A DNA stretch of 64,000 nucleotides, from contig SCFE01000021.1 in assembly GCA_004352715.1 (NCBI GenBank), positions 1,882,271 through 1,946,270 on the forward strand, in the 5' to 3' direction. Origin of the DNA: Hofstenia miamia. Its lineage: Eukaryota > Xenacoelomorpha > Acoela. Under the pieces are notes generated by a model that worked only from the letters and a program-made list of their open reading frames with translations, was not told where the DNA came from and made no database searches. This document shows positions 1-11,100 of this stretch, one piece after another; position 1 is the stretch's first letter; each line of letters begins with the position of its first letter. A program made the position numbers and the translations under genes.

Positions 1-1298
1 TCTGAAATACTTGAAGATAAAAACAATAAAAATGTTGTGCTATATGACCATAACTTTAATAACATAAATAAGCCTACTTCTTAAACTGTCCACCTGCTGT
101 TTTTGTTTGAACCTGTATTTAAGATAATTGATTACATACAAGAGTGAATTAGAGTANTGTAAGATTTAATGAACCGATTATTCATTAAGTCATGTAATCT
201 ATAGTTTTCAATTTTCGGCTAAGCATCCAAAATTAAGGTTGATTCAAACTCAAAGCATTTTACAAGTTCAATTTAATTCATAGTAATTTGTGGCTTCCAC
301 TAACTTTTGTATTATTGTCCCATTGAAGCACCTTTAGTAATGTCAAAATAATAAAATATTAATTAAATTTTTGCTCTAACTTATCTCTATTTTAGTAGTA
401 AAAAATTTTGCAGTGATACTTTCCCATGTTTTTTTAACCAAGAAATTTATATTTTTAAAAGCTAAACAAATTGGAAATGACGTTATAGATTTATAAGTAA
501 AGGCTTCCTCCCCTTTAAACTTTTGTTTACACACTTGAACGACAAAACGCATACATTTTCTCAGATACTCTGCTATAAAAATGTTGTTAACTTTTGTATT
601 ACATGGCTTTAAATGGTTTTTTATGAAAATCATTCATACATTGTTTCTCTTACAAAAAATTTGACCTCAAAGAACATTTCAATTTTTTTACCTAATTCCA
701 AAGTTTGTAAAATTTTGACTTCAAAATGTTTAAAATATGTATGCATATGCATTAACTATTTAAACAAAATTGACCCTTATTTCAATTTTAACTTTTTTTA
801 CTTTTGTTCGCCCTACTCATGATAAGATTAATCTATTATGAAATTGGAGTGGGAGTCAATTTTGATTTTTACATTTTATAATAATTAATGTGTACATGTA
901 TACTTCCATGCAATTTATATATTTTTATATATTGCTTGCATTTTCGCATTAAATCCATTTTAATTAACAATTCTACCATAGACAGATATGCATGCTTTTA
1001 GAATATTGTCTTCTATTTAGAAGCTTTTGTCAAATTATTGATTTGATGTTACATACAAAAGTAATATACTATGACAACATAACACCAAAACTCAGTTTAA
1101 TTGTACATTGTTTCAGGCAGAAAATATTATATAAAAGTGTCGTATATGAAAATGTATATTTTGCTGTATTTGTAGTCTTGTTTTCTATTTATTGGCAATA
1201 TGCTTCTATGATGCAAAATTTGGTATGCATTATCAAAATGAAAGAATTTATGAAGTGAGAGAAGGAAATTTTCAAAACTTTGTTTTTACCATTTTTAC
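1..1298. other. AT-rich non-coding DNA with an assembly-type duplicate
   Basis: No convincing coding region is seen; the open frames are short and low in complexity. Bases 1-156 reappear at 3924-4079 with no difference I could find, and the first copy stops exactly at a single N (157). That looks like overlapping contigs or haplotypes joined end to end rather than a real repeat. Confidence 0.6.
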
Positions 1299-1662
1299 AC
1301 CAGTGATAGACATAGCTGTACCAAAGGACAAGAATGTAGAAAGCAAGGAGAAAGAGAACATAGACAAGTACAGAGAGTTAGCAGAGGAAATAGAAAGGCT
1401 GTGGAAGTTAAAGAAGGTTGAAGTAGTCCCGGTAGTTGTAGGAGCACTAGGAGCAGTGAGTAAGAAGCATAAGAGATACTTGGAGGAGTTGGGAGTACCA
1501 AAGTGGGGAGGAGCAGTAGCACAGAAGGCAGCATCGTTAGGAACAGCTAGAGTCCTGAGAAAAGCTCTCAGACTCCCTGGGAACTGGTGAGTTCCCCGAG
1601 CTGAGATGAATACCAGCATGAAGCTGTGAGAAGTAATAATAATAATAATAATAATAATAACT
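1299..1662 (+). mobile_element. 3' end of a non-LTR retrotransposon (LINE), copy 1
   Basis: An open frame ending at 1590 encodes the C-terminal tail of a LINE polyprotein: a charged helix rich in Lys and Glu, then a segment with 'VVPVVVGALG', then 'LEELGVP' and 'ARVLRKAL'. This tail is familiar from many invertebrate LINEs, but I cannot assign the clade firmly. About 45 bp of 3'UTR follows, then a (TAA)n run, the 3' end seen in I/Nimb-like LINEs. Only about 95 codons remain, so this is a strongly 5'-truncated copy or one cut by assembly. The same block starts again at 3044 directly after the N gap. Confidence 0.7.
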
Positions 1663-1785
1663 GTAATACAGGGCTCTCTGTCATTATTTAGTAAAATTCG
1701 ATTATAAACCAGGGCTCTCTGTCCATTTTTGATTATAATAAGGGCCATCTGTCAAAAAAATTATAATAACAGGGCTCCTTGGAAA
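1632..1785. repeat. (TAA)n tail and short degenerate minisatellite
   Basis: A run of about nine TAA/AAT triplets closes the LINE. It is followed by four degenerate copies of a unit beginning 'cagggctctctgtc' at 1669, 1710, 1740 and 1770 (spacing 41, 30, 30 bp), separated by 'gattataa'-like spacers. No function is evident. Confidence 0.7.
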
Positions 1786-2043
1786 AATATACCCCATGAA
1801 CCTGAAAAACGAGTTATAATTTGAATGTATACATAGAAAATACCACTAGATAGCTGTAAATAGACTCTACAGGTCTGAATAAACATTTGTGAATGAGGAC
1901 TACTAAGTCAATGACTACTCTAAGATAGCTCAGTAGCTTTATTAAATACCCCTCAAAAACTATGTTAATATAAAAGATATTGATTTTGGACCAACTTCAA
2001 AAGTTTTTAAATTGAAAAATATTGCTAGATATGTATTTTGTAT
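1786..2043. other. Unassigned AT-rich DNA before gap
   Basis: I see no gene or recognisable repeat here. The sequence runs directly into the N gap. Confidence 0.4.
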
Positions 2044-3043
2044 NNNNNNNNNNNNNNNNNNNNNNNNNNNNNNNNNNNNNNNNNNNNNNNNNNNNNNNNN
2101 NNNNNNNNNNNNNNNNNNNNNNNNNNNNNNNNNNNNNNNNNNNNNNNNNNNNNNNNNNNNNNNNNNNNNNNNNNNNNNNNNNNNNNNNNNNNNNNNNNNN
2201 NNNNNNNNNNNNNNNNNNNNNNNNNNNNNNNNNNNNNNNNNNNNNNNNNNNNNNNNNNNNNNNNNNNNNNNNNNNNNNNNNNNNNNNNNNNNNNNNNNNN
2301 NNNNNNNNNNNNNNNNNNNNNNNNNNNNNNNNNNNNNNNNNNNNNNNNNNNNNNNNNNNNNNNNNNNNNNNNNNNNNNNNNNNNNNNNNNNNNNNNNNNN
2401 NNNNNNNNNNNNNNNNNNNNNNNNNNNNNNNNNNNNNNNNNNNNNNNNNNNNNNNNNNNNNNNNNNNNNNNNNNNNNNNNNNNNNNNNNNNNNNNNNNNN
2501 NNNNNNNNNNNNNNNNNNNNNNNNNNNNNNNNNNNNNNNNNNNNNNNNNNNNNNNNNNNNNNNNNNNNNNNNNNNNNNNNNNNNNNNNNNNNNNNNNNNN
2601 NNNNNNNNNNNNNNNNNNNNNNNNNNNNNNNNNNNNNNNNNNNNNNNNNNNNNNNNNNNNNNNNNNNNNNNNNNNNNNNNNNNNNNNNNNNNNNNNNNNN
2701 NNNNNNNNNNNNNNNNNNNNNNNNNNNNNNNNNNNNNNNNNNNNNNNNNNNNNNNNNNNNNNNNNNNNNNNNNNNNNNNNNNNNNNNNNNNNNNNNNNNN
2801 NNNNNNNNNNNNNNNNNNNNNNNNNNNNNNNNNNNNNNNNNNNNNNNNNNNNNNNNNNNNNNNNNNNNNNNNNNNNNNNNNNNNNNNNNNNNNNNNNNNN
2901 NNNNNNNNNNNNNNNNNNNNNNNNNNNNNNNNNNNNNNNNNNNNNNNNNNNNNNNNNNNNNNNNNNNNNNNNNNNNNNNNNNNNNNNNNNNNNNNNNNNN
3001 NNNNNNNNNNNNNNNNNNNNNNNNNNNNNNNNNNNNNNNNNNN
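2044..3043. other. Assembly gap of exactly 1,000 N
   Basis: The gap is exactly 1,000 N, as are two others in this window (32533-33532, 34817-35816), so it is a placeholder and its true size is unknown. Open frames that cross it are meaningless. Confidence 0.97.
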
Positions 3044-3408
3044 TTACACCAGTGATAGACATAGCTGTACCAAAGGACAAGAATGTAGAAAGCAAGGAGA
3101 AAGAGAAGATAAGCAAGTACAGGTAGTTGGCAGAGGAAATAGAAAGGCTGTGGAAGTTAAAGAAGGTTGAAGTAGTCCCGGTAGTAGTAAGAGCACTAGG
3201 AGCAGTGAGTAAGAAGGATAAGAGATACTTGGAGGAGTTGGGAGTACCAAAGTGGGGAGGAGCAGTAGCACAGTAGGCAGCATTGTTAAGAACAGAAAGA
3301 GTCCTGAGGAAAGCTCTCAGACTCCCTGGGAACTGGTGAGTTCCCCGAGCTGAGAGGGATACCAGCATGAAGCTGTGAGAAGTAAGAAAAATAATAATAA
3401 TAATAAAT
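3044..3408 (+). pseudogene. 3' end of the same LINE family, copy 2
   Basis: This matches 1299-1662 almost base for base but carries at least two in-frame stops (near 3124 and 3273) and ends in a shorter (AAT)n tail near 3390-3405. It begins at the first base after the 1,000-N gap, so its true 5' limit is unknown. It is either a second insertion or a diverged haplotype of copy 1. Confidence 0.65.
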
Positions 3409-4420
3409 GTATGTCCTGATGATACTTTAATCAGAAAATAGTTGAAATTACTTGTGTAGTCCCTTAGCCTCATTTAGTTTTTATCTTGTCTTTGATATTT
3501 TATTTTTGGTTTTCTAAGGGTGGCCGGAATAATTTTCCTGTTTCTTACACTTGAATTTAAACAAAAAATACCTGTTTTTGACATGGAAAGCTCAAATTGT
3601 ATAAATGATGTCAATTCCTCCTGCTCTTCTGAACTTATGCTAACATCAAAATCAAGGAAGATCTAAATAAAGGGAGGGTAGTGGTATATAAGAATTGCAG
3701 AGTAACGATGAAATACCTCACACTTGCAAGTTAGTCGATTTATGAGGTGAATATGAATATGAATATAATTCTAAACTATTAAACGATGTATTTTATACTT
3801 TAGTAGGAAACACTCCAATTTTGCTTACATCAAGGATATCTAAGTATACATGATGAGCCAAAGCTAGGGGGATAATTTATAGCAGCATTATTTTGAGATT
3901 CATGCCCATAGAATTACAGGCTTTCTGAAATACTTGAAGATAAAAACAATAAAAATGTTGTGCTATATGACCATAACTTTAATAACATAAATAAGCCTAC
4001 TTCTTAAACTGTCCACCTGCTGTTTTTGTTTGAACCTGTATTTAAGATAATTGATTACATACAAGAGTGAATTAGAGTACAGTAGGGAAGGAATTATAAT
4101 TTGAATTAATAAAAACTGTGAAGGTTAGAAAACTATGTTGAATTAGTAAATAAAGATTACTAAATAAATCGTTAGTTAATGATCACAAACAATTCCGCAT
4201 TACACGTCATAAGTATTTCGTAGAAGTAAAAAACAACATTTACATTTAAGACATTTACGATTTAATGTCCTCTTGAGTATTTTATAGGTATTTCGGGGCT
4301 TGAAAATATAAAAATTTTAAAAAGTGTTCATCATAGAATTTAGTAAATTTCCCATTTGAAGAAACATTTTTAACCCTAACTAATCAAGGCATTTCTTACA
4401 ACTTTCTATGAAAAATTTGA
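3409..4420. other. Non-coding DNA including duplicate of window start
   Basis: It contains 3924-4079, the second copy of bases 1-156. Otherwise it is AT-rich with no supported gene. Confidence 0.5.
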
Positions 4421-4870
4421 AAAGCTTTAAAGTATACCTATCGCGCTACAACCTCTGATTTTGCACACGGTGTTCCTGAACACATCTTGAATGGTTTATT
4501 TGCAAACAACAAAATAGTTGAGGTTCGCTGTTATTGACATGAGCTATCTGAACATAAAGTATGGGAAGAATTTGAAAGTTTCTACAAAATTCACATTTTT
4601 AATCGAAACAAATATAACATTTGCATGTACTTCACATCCACAGAAATAATTTTACCGAAAATGTTCACCATAACAGGGCTTAATAGGCTTGGAGAAATTC
4701 AGTTGTATCCTATTGGATACAACACACAGCTTAATCAAATCCACAATGAACAAAGCAAAGAGCTATTTATATTAATAATATTTGAACAATTGCAAAAAGG
4801 AGAGGAAAAATTAATTGAACAGCCAGAAAAAGAGAAGAAATTTAAAGAGTTAACGCTTAAGGGTGGTTGA
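4421..4870 (+). pseudogene. Unrecognised conserved-looking exon with one in-frame TGA
   Basis: From 4421 to the stop at 4868 the frame reads about 148 codons with a natural amino-acid mix, unlike the surrounding AT-rich frames. Recognisable stretches are 'SDFAHGVPEHILNGLF', 'HELSEHKVWEEFESFYKIH' and 'MFTITGLNRLGEIQLYP', then a Lys/Glu-rich tail. A single TGA at 4535-4537 interrupts it between two well-behaved halves, so it may be a pseudogene, a sequencing error or a missed splice. A possible splice acceptor (AG) lies near 4432. It faces the PIGS exon about 300 bp away. I do not recognise the family and give no function. Confidence 0.35.
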
Positions 4871-5166
4871 GGAAGTCCACAAATCAAATTCACGATGAGG
4901 CAAAATGAAGATGGATGTAGGGATAATGCGATAAAATCGAAGTAGAAAATGTCAAGAACGTATTTTCCGAAAAATGTATTAAAGAAAATAAAATCAAGAA
5001 ATTTCAGTTATTGAAAATGGAAGAAATGTTGAACGAAACTACGAGATATTAAACAATACCGCTTTTCTAAGTTCCTGGTATATAAAATTAGTATTTTTTC
5101 GTTAATGTGGCAAATCGTTTATTGCAATTCATTGGATGTACAACTGCCGTAAATGTTAGATTTTAC

Positions 5167-5358
5167 CTGAAATGGAACAACTATTTGGGCGTTCATCAAG
5201 GATTGGATCAGTGAATATGGCAAAGGGGCCCGATAAATATCAGTTGTATACCACCAGACTGGAATAAATACGAAAACTGCAGCAAACATAACAAACACTG
5301 CAGATTGTACGCCTTTCTTCTCCTCTCGAAGTTCGAACTCATCGCATGAGGTAGGCAT
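5167..5358 (-). CDS. PIGS: PIG-S, GPI transamidase subunit: first coding exon
   Basis: PIG-S is a subunit of the endoplasmic-reticulum GPI transamidase, which attaches GPI anchors to proteins. This exon encodes 64 residues: a short polar N-terminus (about 1-18), a hydrophobic membrane helix (about 19-38), then 'PVWWYTTDIYRAPLPYS' (about 33-49). That is the family's diagnostic N-terminal signature just after the first membrane helix (W-W-x-T-T, then Y-R-A and L-P-Y-S). The ATG at 5358 gives the expected cytosolic tail length. The exon ends at a CAG|GTAAAA donor (phase 0); reading past it soon meets a stop. The full protein is around 550 residues in animals. I could not find the later exons below 5167, so they may lie beyond the 2,044-3,043 gap or outside the window. 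Confidence 0.82.
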
Positions 5359-8118
5359 CTGAAGTATTCCTTTAAAAATGTCGTTTCATTAGTAAGTGAA
5401 AAATTCAAAAAATCTTTATTGGACAAAAATGAGAAGTTTAAATTATGCATTTATTGTACGTTTAAATGATTGATACTAATTCTTTAAAAAATATTGAAAT
5501 AAGTGTTCATATTCAATACAAAATGCCTCAACACATCACACATTAGCTTGGTTACAAAATATTGCTGAGGAATCACGGCGTTCACGAAATATACAATGCC
5601 GGAAAGTCATTAAAACATCTCCAGAAATGCAAAAAAGTGAAAATGGAAAAGACAAATGAAATAAAAAATTGAGCTAATTGTAATATATCATGTAGAGAAG
5701 TGGCTAAAGATTATAAATACATTTTGACTGGTAGAGTAACCCCGATAAATACATTTAAAGTAAATACAGTTCATACAATTTTGATTTGACTCGATTTTTG
5801 CATAATATTCTTCATTAAAGATAAGATATAATTTTAATTATTAATATATTTCTCAATTTTAAAGGTCTTTATGATGCTCTAGTTTAGCCTTTCAACTATT
5901 GAGTTTGAGTTTCTTCGAATTCACTTAGAAATACACTAATTTGTCTAATGTATCAAATCTTTTATTAATATATAGATACAACAATTTCTGGTCCCATACT
6001 AAAATTAAATGTGCTAATATTATTAATCAAACAAAATATTGAATGGAGATATTGCAGACATATTCTAGTTTAGGAAGTGTAAAATAAAATCGAATAATAA
6101 ATCACAATGGTTCCAGTCTCAGTTGAAATTGAAAAGTTGGTCTAGGTCTCGTACTAATCCTGTCTCATGTTGTGTTTGTTATCCTTGACCAACAGCAGTC
6201 TCGTAGGTCCAGCATCGGAATCAGCAATGAGCCAATTTCCTCAGGACTCTATTAACTATGCCACTATAATTGCTTTGTGAAATCTGGAGAGAAAAAGACA
6301 TTAATACATACACTAACAATTTTACTGAGTTTAGAATCTTAGGATTATTAGCAAATCATTAATTTAAGAATTGAATGATCTTAGCTGATTATTAACGTAG
6401 GAATAAAGTTGCATTATTACAGGTTTGGGACCGAAACTTCTACCTCTAAGACAAAGCATTAAAATGAGGGAGATGATGAATCCCTAATAAGACAGATTAT
6501 TTTTTTAAATGGGTAATTGTTTTTTACAACAAAAACTGAACAATTAATGCAAATTAGTGTTTTAAATTTCCGAAATTTTTAAAAGTTTTGTAGAAAAACG
6601 TTAAAATTTAAACATTTATGAAAATCAATTATATTGTGAATACATTTTGAACATCATTTGCAATATGTAATATAGTTAATTTAATTAATGTTGCAGAAAA
6701 AATTAGCAAGTGGGGAGGGACATCAGAAGTCCCATTTGACTAGATCTCCATTTTCTGAATCTGAAATAGAAAAATTTTAAGTCTTTTTAAAACATGCTGA
6801 GCTTTTCATTCAGAATTTTGATATACTTTTCCGTGTTCATCTTACACACTTCTTCAGAAATGTTAATGAATCACAACAATGATGACAAAAGACAACACAT
6901 GCCATGGTGGTTGGATGATAATTACTTGCTGTTGAGTTGTAGCAGGATTGAATCTTGATGACTCTACAGGACATTTAGCAAATGCCTAGGGTATACAGAA
7001 CATCTGCAATGTTATGTCACTAATGTATTTTTTAGTTATAAATTGACAAGTGCACAAATTGTGTTGACTTAATTAGGTGCTGATGGAAAACAGAAACAGT
7101 GACGAGGCCAGCTACAAACATCTGGGACCGGGAGGGGGACTAAAATAGCTCATATCTATATTTTTTCTAGGATTCGGTTATATTTACAAAATGAGGATTT
7201 TTTTAAATTTCTCATATGGTAGCTGCGACCTGTACTTTTTAAGTAAAGACCTGCGGTATTTATGAGAAAGGTAGGAAGACACTAAGCACGCCCTCCCCAT
7301 GGACACATGTTTAAACAACAATATGTCTAAATTAACATTTATGTATACCGTGAAAGCAGTTGACAGCTTTTATAATTCATTGAATACCAAAGTTTAGTGG
7401 ATGTTAGATGAAGTGTATAAAATTGGATTGGCCAATATGTTTGATACATTCTTAAAATTGTTTAAGATTAGTTGAAGAAAAATTGGAAAGGTTTGGTACA
7501 TTTCAGGAAAATTTGCAAACATTTTGCAAAAATTGCCAAACTTTTGGATCAATTTGCAACTGAAATGTAAAAATTCGGTACTAATTTAGAATTTTCCAAC
7601 ATTTTTACTAAAGTTTCACACATTAACTTAATAGCTACACTCCATTTTGCTTCCTCATAGGGGTCGGGGGGGGACTGCAATCCCATAGCCCCCTTAAATC
7701 CGCCACTAGACTTGTGAGTTTTATGGAATAAATTATGTACACTTTCATTAACCTTTCAAATACATATTGAATCTAAAAATTATAATTTTTTCGAACTATA
7801 AGACGCTGAGATGTATTTGTTAGAAATGTGGGTAGCCCTTATTGAAAATTTGGGAATCATAAGACAAGTGAATATGCTTAGGTATTTCATTTCAGTATTC
7901 TAAGCATCTTGCAAATTGTAAATTTTACATAATATAAGTGAGATGAACTTAATGCGGTATCATTCGAAGTCAACGTCATCAAATTAGGACAGCAATTATA
8001 AAAGTAGAAAATCAATAACTTTAAGAATAACAATAAAAACCGTCGGCATTTCATTTATGTAATTCAACAAATTTAAAGAAATGTTTAAATTCAAAATGTA
8101 AGTTCAATTAAATAGAAT
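5359..8118. other. Long AT-rich intergenic stretch
   Basis: No gene is supported. Near 7690-7713 lies the reverse complement of a 'ggcggatttaag' motif that also occurs at 14393-14406, probably the end of a repeat family. A minus-strand frame near 6110-6240 reads a short protein-like stretch (about 28 residues between stops) that I could not connect to anything. Confidence 0.45.
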
Positions 8119-11100
8119 TTATAAAAGTTGCATATATGTGGGATTTCCCAATTCTCTGCAGTGTGTACATGTCCAACCGCGTGGTTGACACCTGCTACGA
8201 CCTACAAGAGCGTAGCAGTGAAAATGAGTATCATTGAATAATTTGGCAACGCGACCAGCGTTATTAACCAAATGTTGATGAGGAAGATTTCGATAAGTTA
8301 CATCTAACTTCATACAATAAATACAGTTGCAACCATTGTTAGGTCCACAGTTTGCATCACAACATCGGCACCTAAAATTGTGAACTTAATCTTCAAATTG
8401 TTTAAACACATTTAGTAACCATTTCTAGTTTATCCGCCTTCTTAGGCTTTTGAAAGATTTAAAAATGTGAAAAAAATCAATAAAAAATTTATTACAAAAT
8501 AAATACAAAATTTTGGTGGCATCCAAAATTGATATACTGCATCAAAAACAATTTGCAAATTCAATAAAAATATTATCATCACAGCATCATTCTTCTCTAG
8601 TAAGCTTAAAATTTTTAAAGGGAGTCAACAAATTTGTTAAATTGTTCGCAGGATATTATATCTATTATGTACATATTAGACGTGGGCGACGAATTGACTA
8701 ATTTGTTTGATGAAAACTGAATTCGATAATTTTTTTGTGGTCGATTAATCGGTTGATAGCTATTGTTTTTATGAAAGAAAATTATTTCGAATGTATCTAA
8801 ACATAAAATAAAGCTAAATTCAAATTATATATAAGTAATATAAGTAGTCATTATATAGTTCCAAGTCAATATAGTTAATGGCTGGTGATGATTAAATATT
8901 TTCACCACAACGTAGGGTTTAAATTGCTATCCACATCAAAGTTTCTGTCGATATGACAATTTCCAAATCAAGTCAAATATACTGAACATTAATGGCTTAC
9001 TCTCACTTCATGTATTTCTACATTTAAAATTGTCAATTCAAATTCAATTACATTTATTCAAACGACAAATACAAATTCTTGGGCTAATAAATTTATCCTA
9101 ATTTTGTAGTAATTGTTATAACAGGATGCTATACAAAAAAAATAAACAATAAATAAGTTTTCATGATATTAAAAATTCATGCGGCAAGGCATATAATTTA
9201 TGGAATATTCTCATTAGGGCTTTCGAGTACTCGTAATTTGAATAATAATGAATGACTTTATTTAGATGCTGAAGGCATACACTACAAAAAAATAAAAACA
9301 AGTCAAGTTTTACAGCAGCGAAGACAGTCGCAGGAGCAGATGGAAGAGTAGGCAAAGTTGGAGAAGGGCTCAGCAAAGAGGAAAGCCATCAAAGATTTCT
9401 TGAAGCTCGGTGGCGGGGAAAAGAAATCAATCGCTGTTGGAGGGCTGCGAGTCAAGATGTAATTAGTAGCAGTACAAGCATGATTGAAAAATGAGTGAAT
9501 GGTGCGATGTTTCTTGGGACGACGAATGGAGAAAGTGACATCATCAGAGCGAGTGGAGCGGGAATTAGAGATCTTAATGAAATCAAAAGGATCAAGAACC
9601 AATTTGCGAGTGAGCAGTCGATTGAACAGGAGGAGATCACAGGCGTGGAAGTAGAGTGACAGCGGCAGGGTGGAGAATTTGAGAAGGACATCTTTGTATG
9701 GCAAGGGAGAGATCCATTTGAAGGCAAGCTTCTGGAAACATTCCATAGAGTGGAACAAGGAACGGGAAGGCCACCAACAGGGAGAAGCATAGAGAAGAAT
9801 GGCACGACGAATGGACTTGAACAAAGAGAGTTTCACAGCAGCCGTGGAATTAAAGGGAATATTGCGGAAGANGGATAGGGATTTTTCTCCGTTATAGCTT
9901 TCCTATCGGTAGTAGTTCATTTTATTATATTATCATGTTTACATTAACCCTTGTAGGAGAATTTACAGTTTGGTTGTATTGGAAGTTTATCAACAGTATT
10001 ACATTGTCTTTAATTCATAGTTGACCTACGGACCTAATTCCTACGTTTATGCTGGCTGTGTTGATTGTTCACATGTATGATAGGTTATTAGCATATAGAT
10101 ATTTATCTGTAGGATTATTACATGTAAGGAATGATAACAAGCTAATGCATTCAGGTTGCGGATCTCCTTTCTATTACAACATCATTAATAACAAGAACAA
10201 TCAATGCATTAAATTAGTAGGTTATCCACACATTGTCACAATTTCATTATCACACAACATTTCATGCACTGAGTCTTCATTGTGGCAATTGGTGTTTCTT
10301 TCAATGCAAAAGTGTTTGTTGGAATTAATAATTACATTGTAGTTCTTCAATTCCTCTTTGTGCTTTGCCTCAGGTCAGGTGTGTAACCCTGTACTTTGTA
10401 CCAACCATCTCCTGTCTTGAACCTAAATTACTGTTGTTACTCTGAGCATCGAATATAGTCGTTGCATAGAAATTAGTCTAAGTGTTAAGTAACTACAAGT
10501 AAGAACAAAAGAATAGAGATGGAATTTGGAATCTGCCACCTACCTTACTCAGTAAAAATAGGAAATAGTCAAAGTAGCTCCTAAATTACACTTAAGTTTA
10601 CTAGTTGGAAGGTTGTCAAGATTCTACATGGCGACTGTGACAGACGCCTGACATGCGCAAAGAAAATTCGAGTCAAGATAGTTGTTTCTTCTCGAGTTAA
10701 TCAAATTGGAAATAGTAATCTAAGCACCTGGAAAATAGTTAACAGTGTTACGATAGCGACTAAAGAAGAAAGAAGAAAGAAGAGGGAATGAATAATAACA
10801 TTACACCAGAGCACACAAGAAACGCAAGAAGGGATTACCAAATCNCCAAAGAGGAAATCCATTTGAAAGCGCGTTTCTGGAAACGTTCCATGGAGTGGAA
10901 CAAAGCACGAGAAGGCCACCAACAAGGAGACGCGTAGAGAAGAATGGCGCGAGGAATGGACTTGAACAAAGAGAGTTTCACAGCGGACGAGGTATTAAAG
11001 GGAATATTGCGGAAGAAGGCAAAGAATGAGGACTTAGCTTTGAGAAGACGTAAGGACACATGACCAGATCAATTTAAGTTATCAGCAAGTTGAACTTCAA

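Noticed and set aside
1272-1748. Minus-strand 158-codon frame opposite the LINE tail, and the matching one near 3044-3283
   Set aside because: Its Ser/Leu/Pro-rich sequence is the antisense of the Lys/Glu/Val-rich LINE tail; no independent support.
2012-3473. Long open frames across the 1,000-N gaps (also at 32310-33557 and 34763-35902)
   Set aside because: They are open only because N codons are not read as stops.
5208-5450. Minus-strand frame overlapping the PIGS exon
   Set aside because: A different frame of the same strand; the PIGS frame carries the family signature.
6110-6240. Minus-strand protein-like stretch ('LIADSDAGPTRLLLVKD')
   Set aside because: Only about 28 codons between stops, with no convincing splice sites joining it to another exon.
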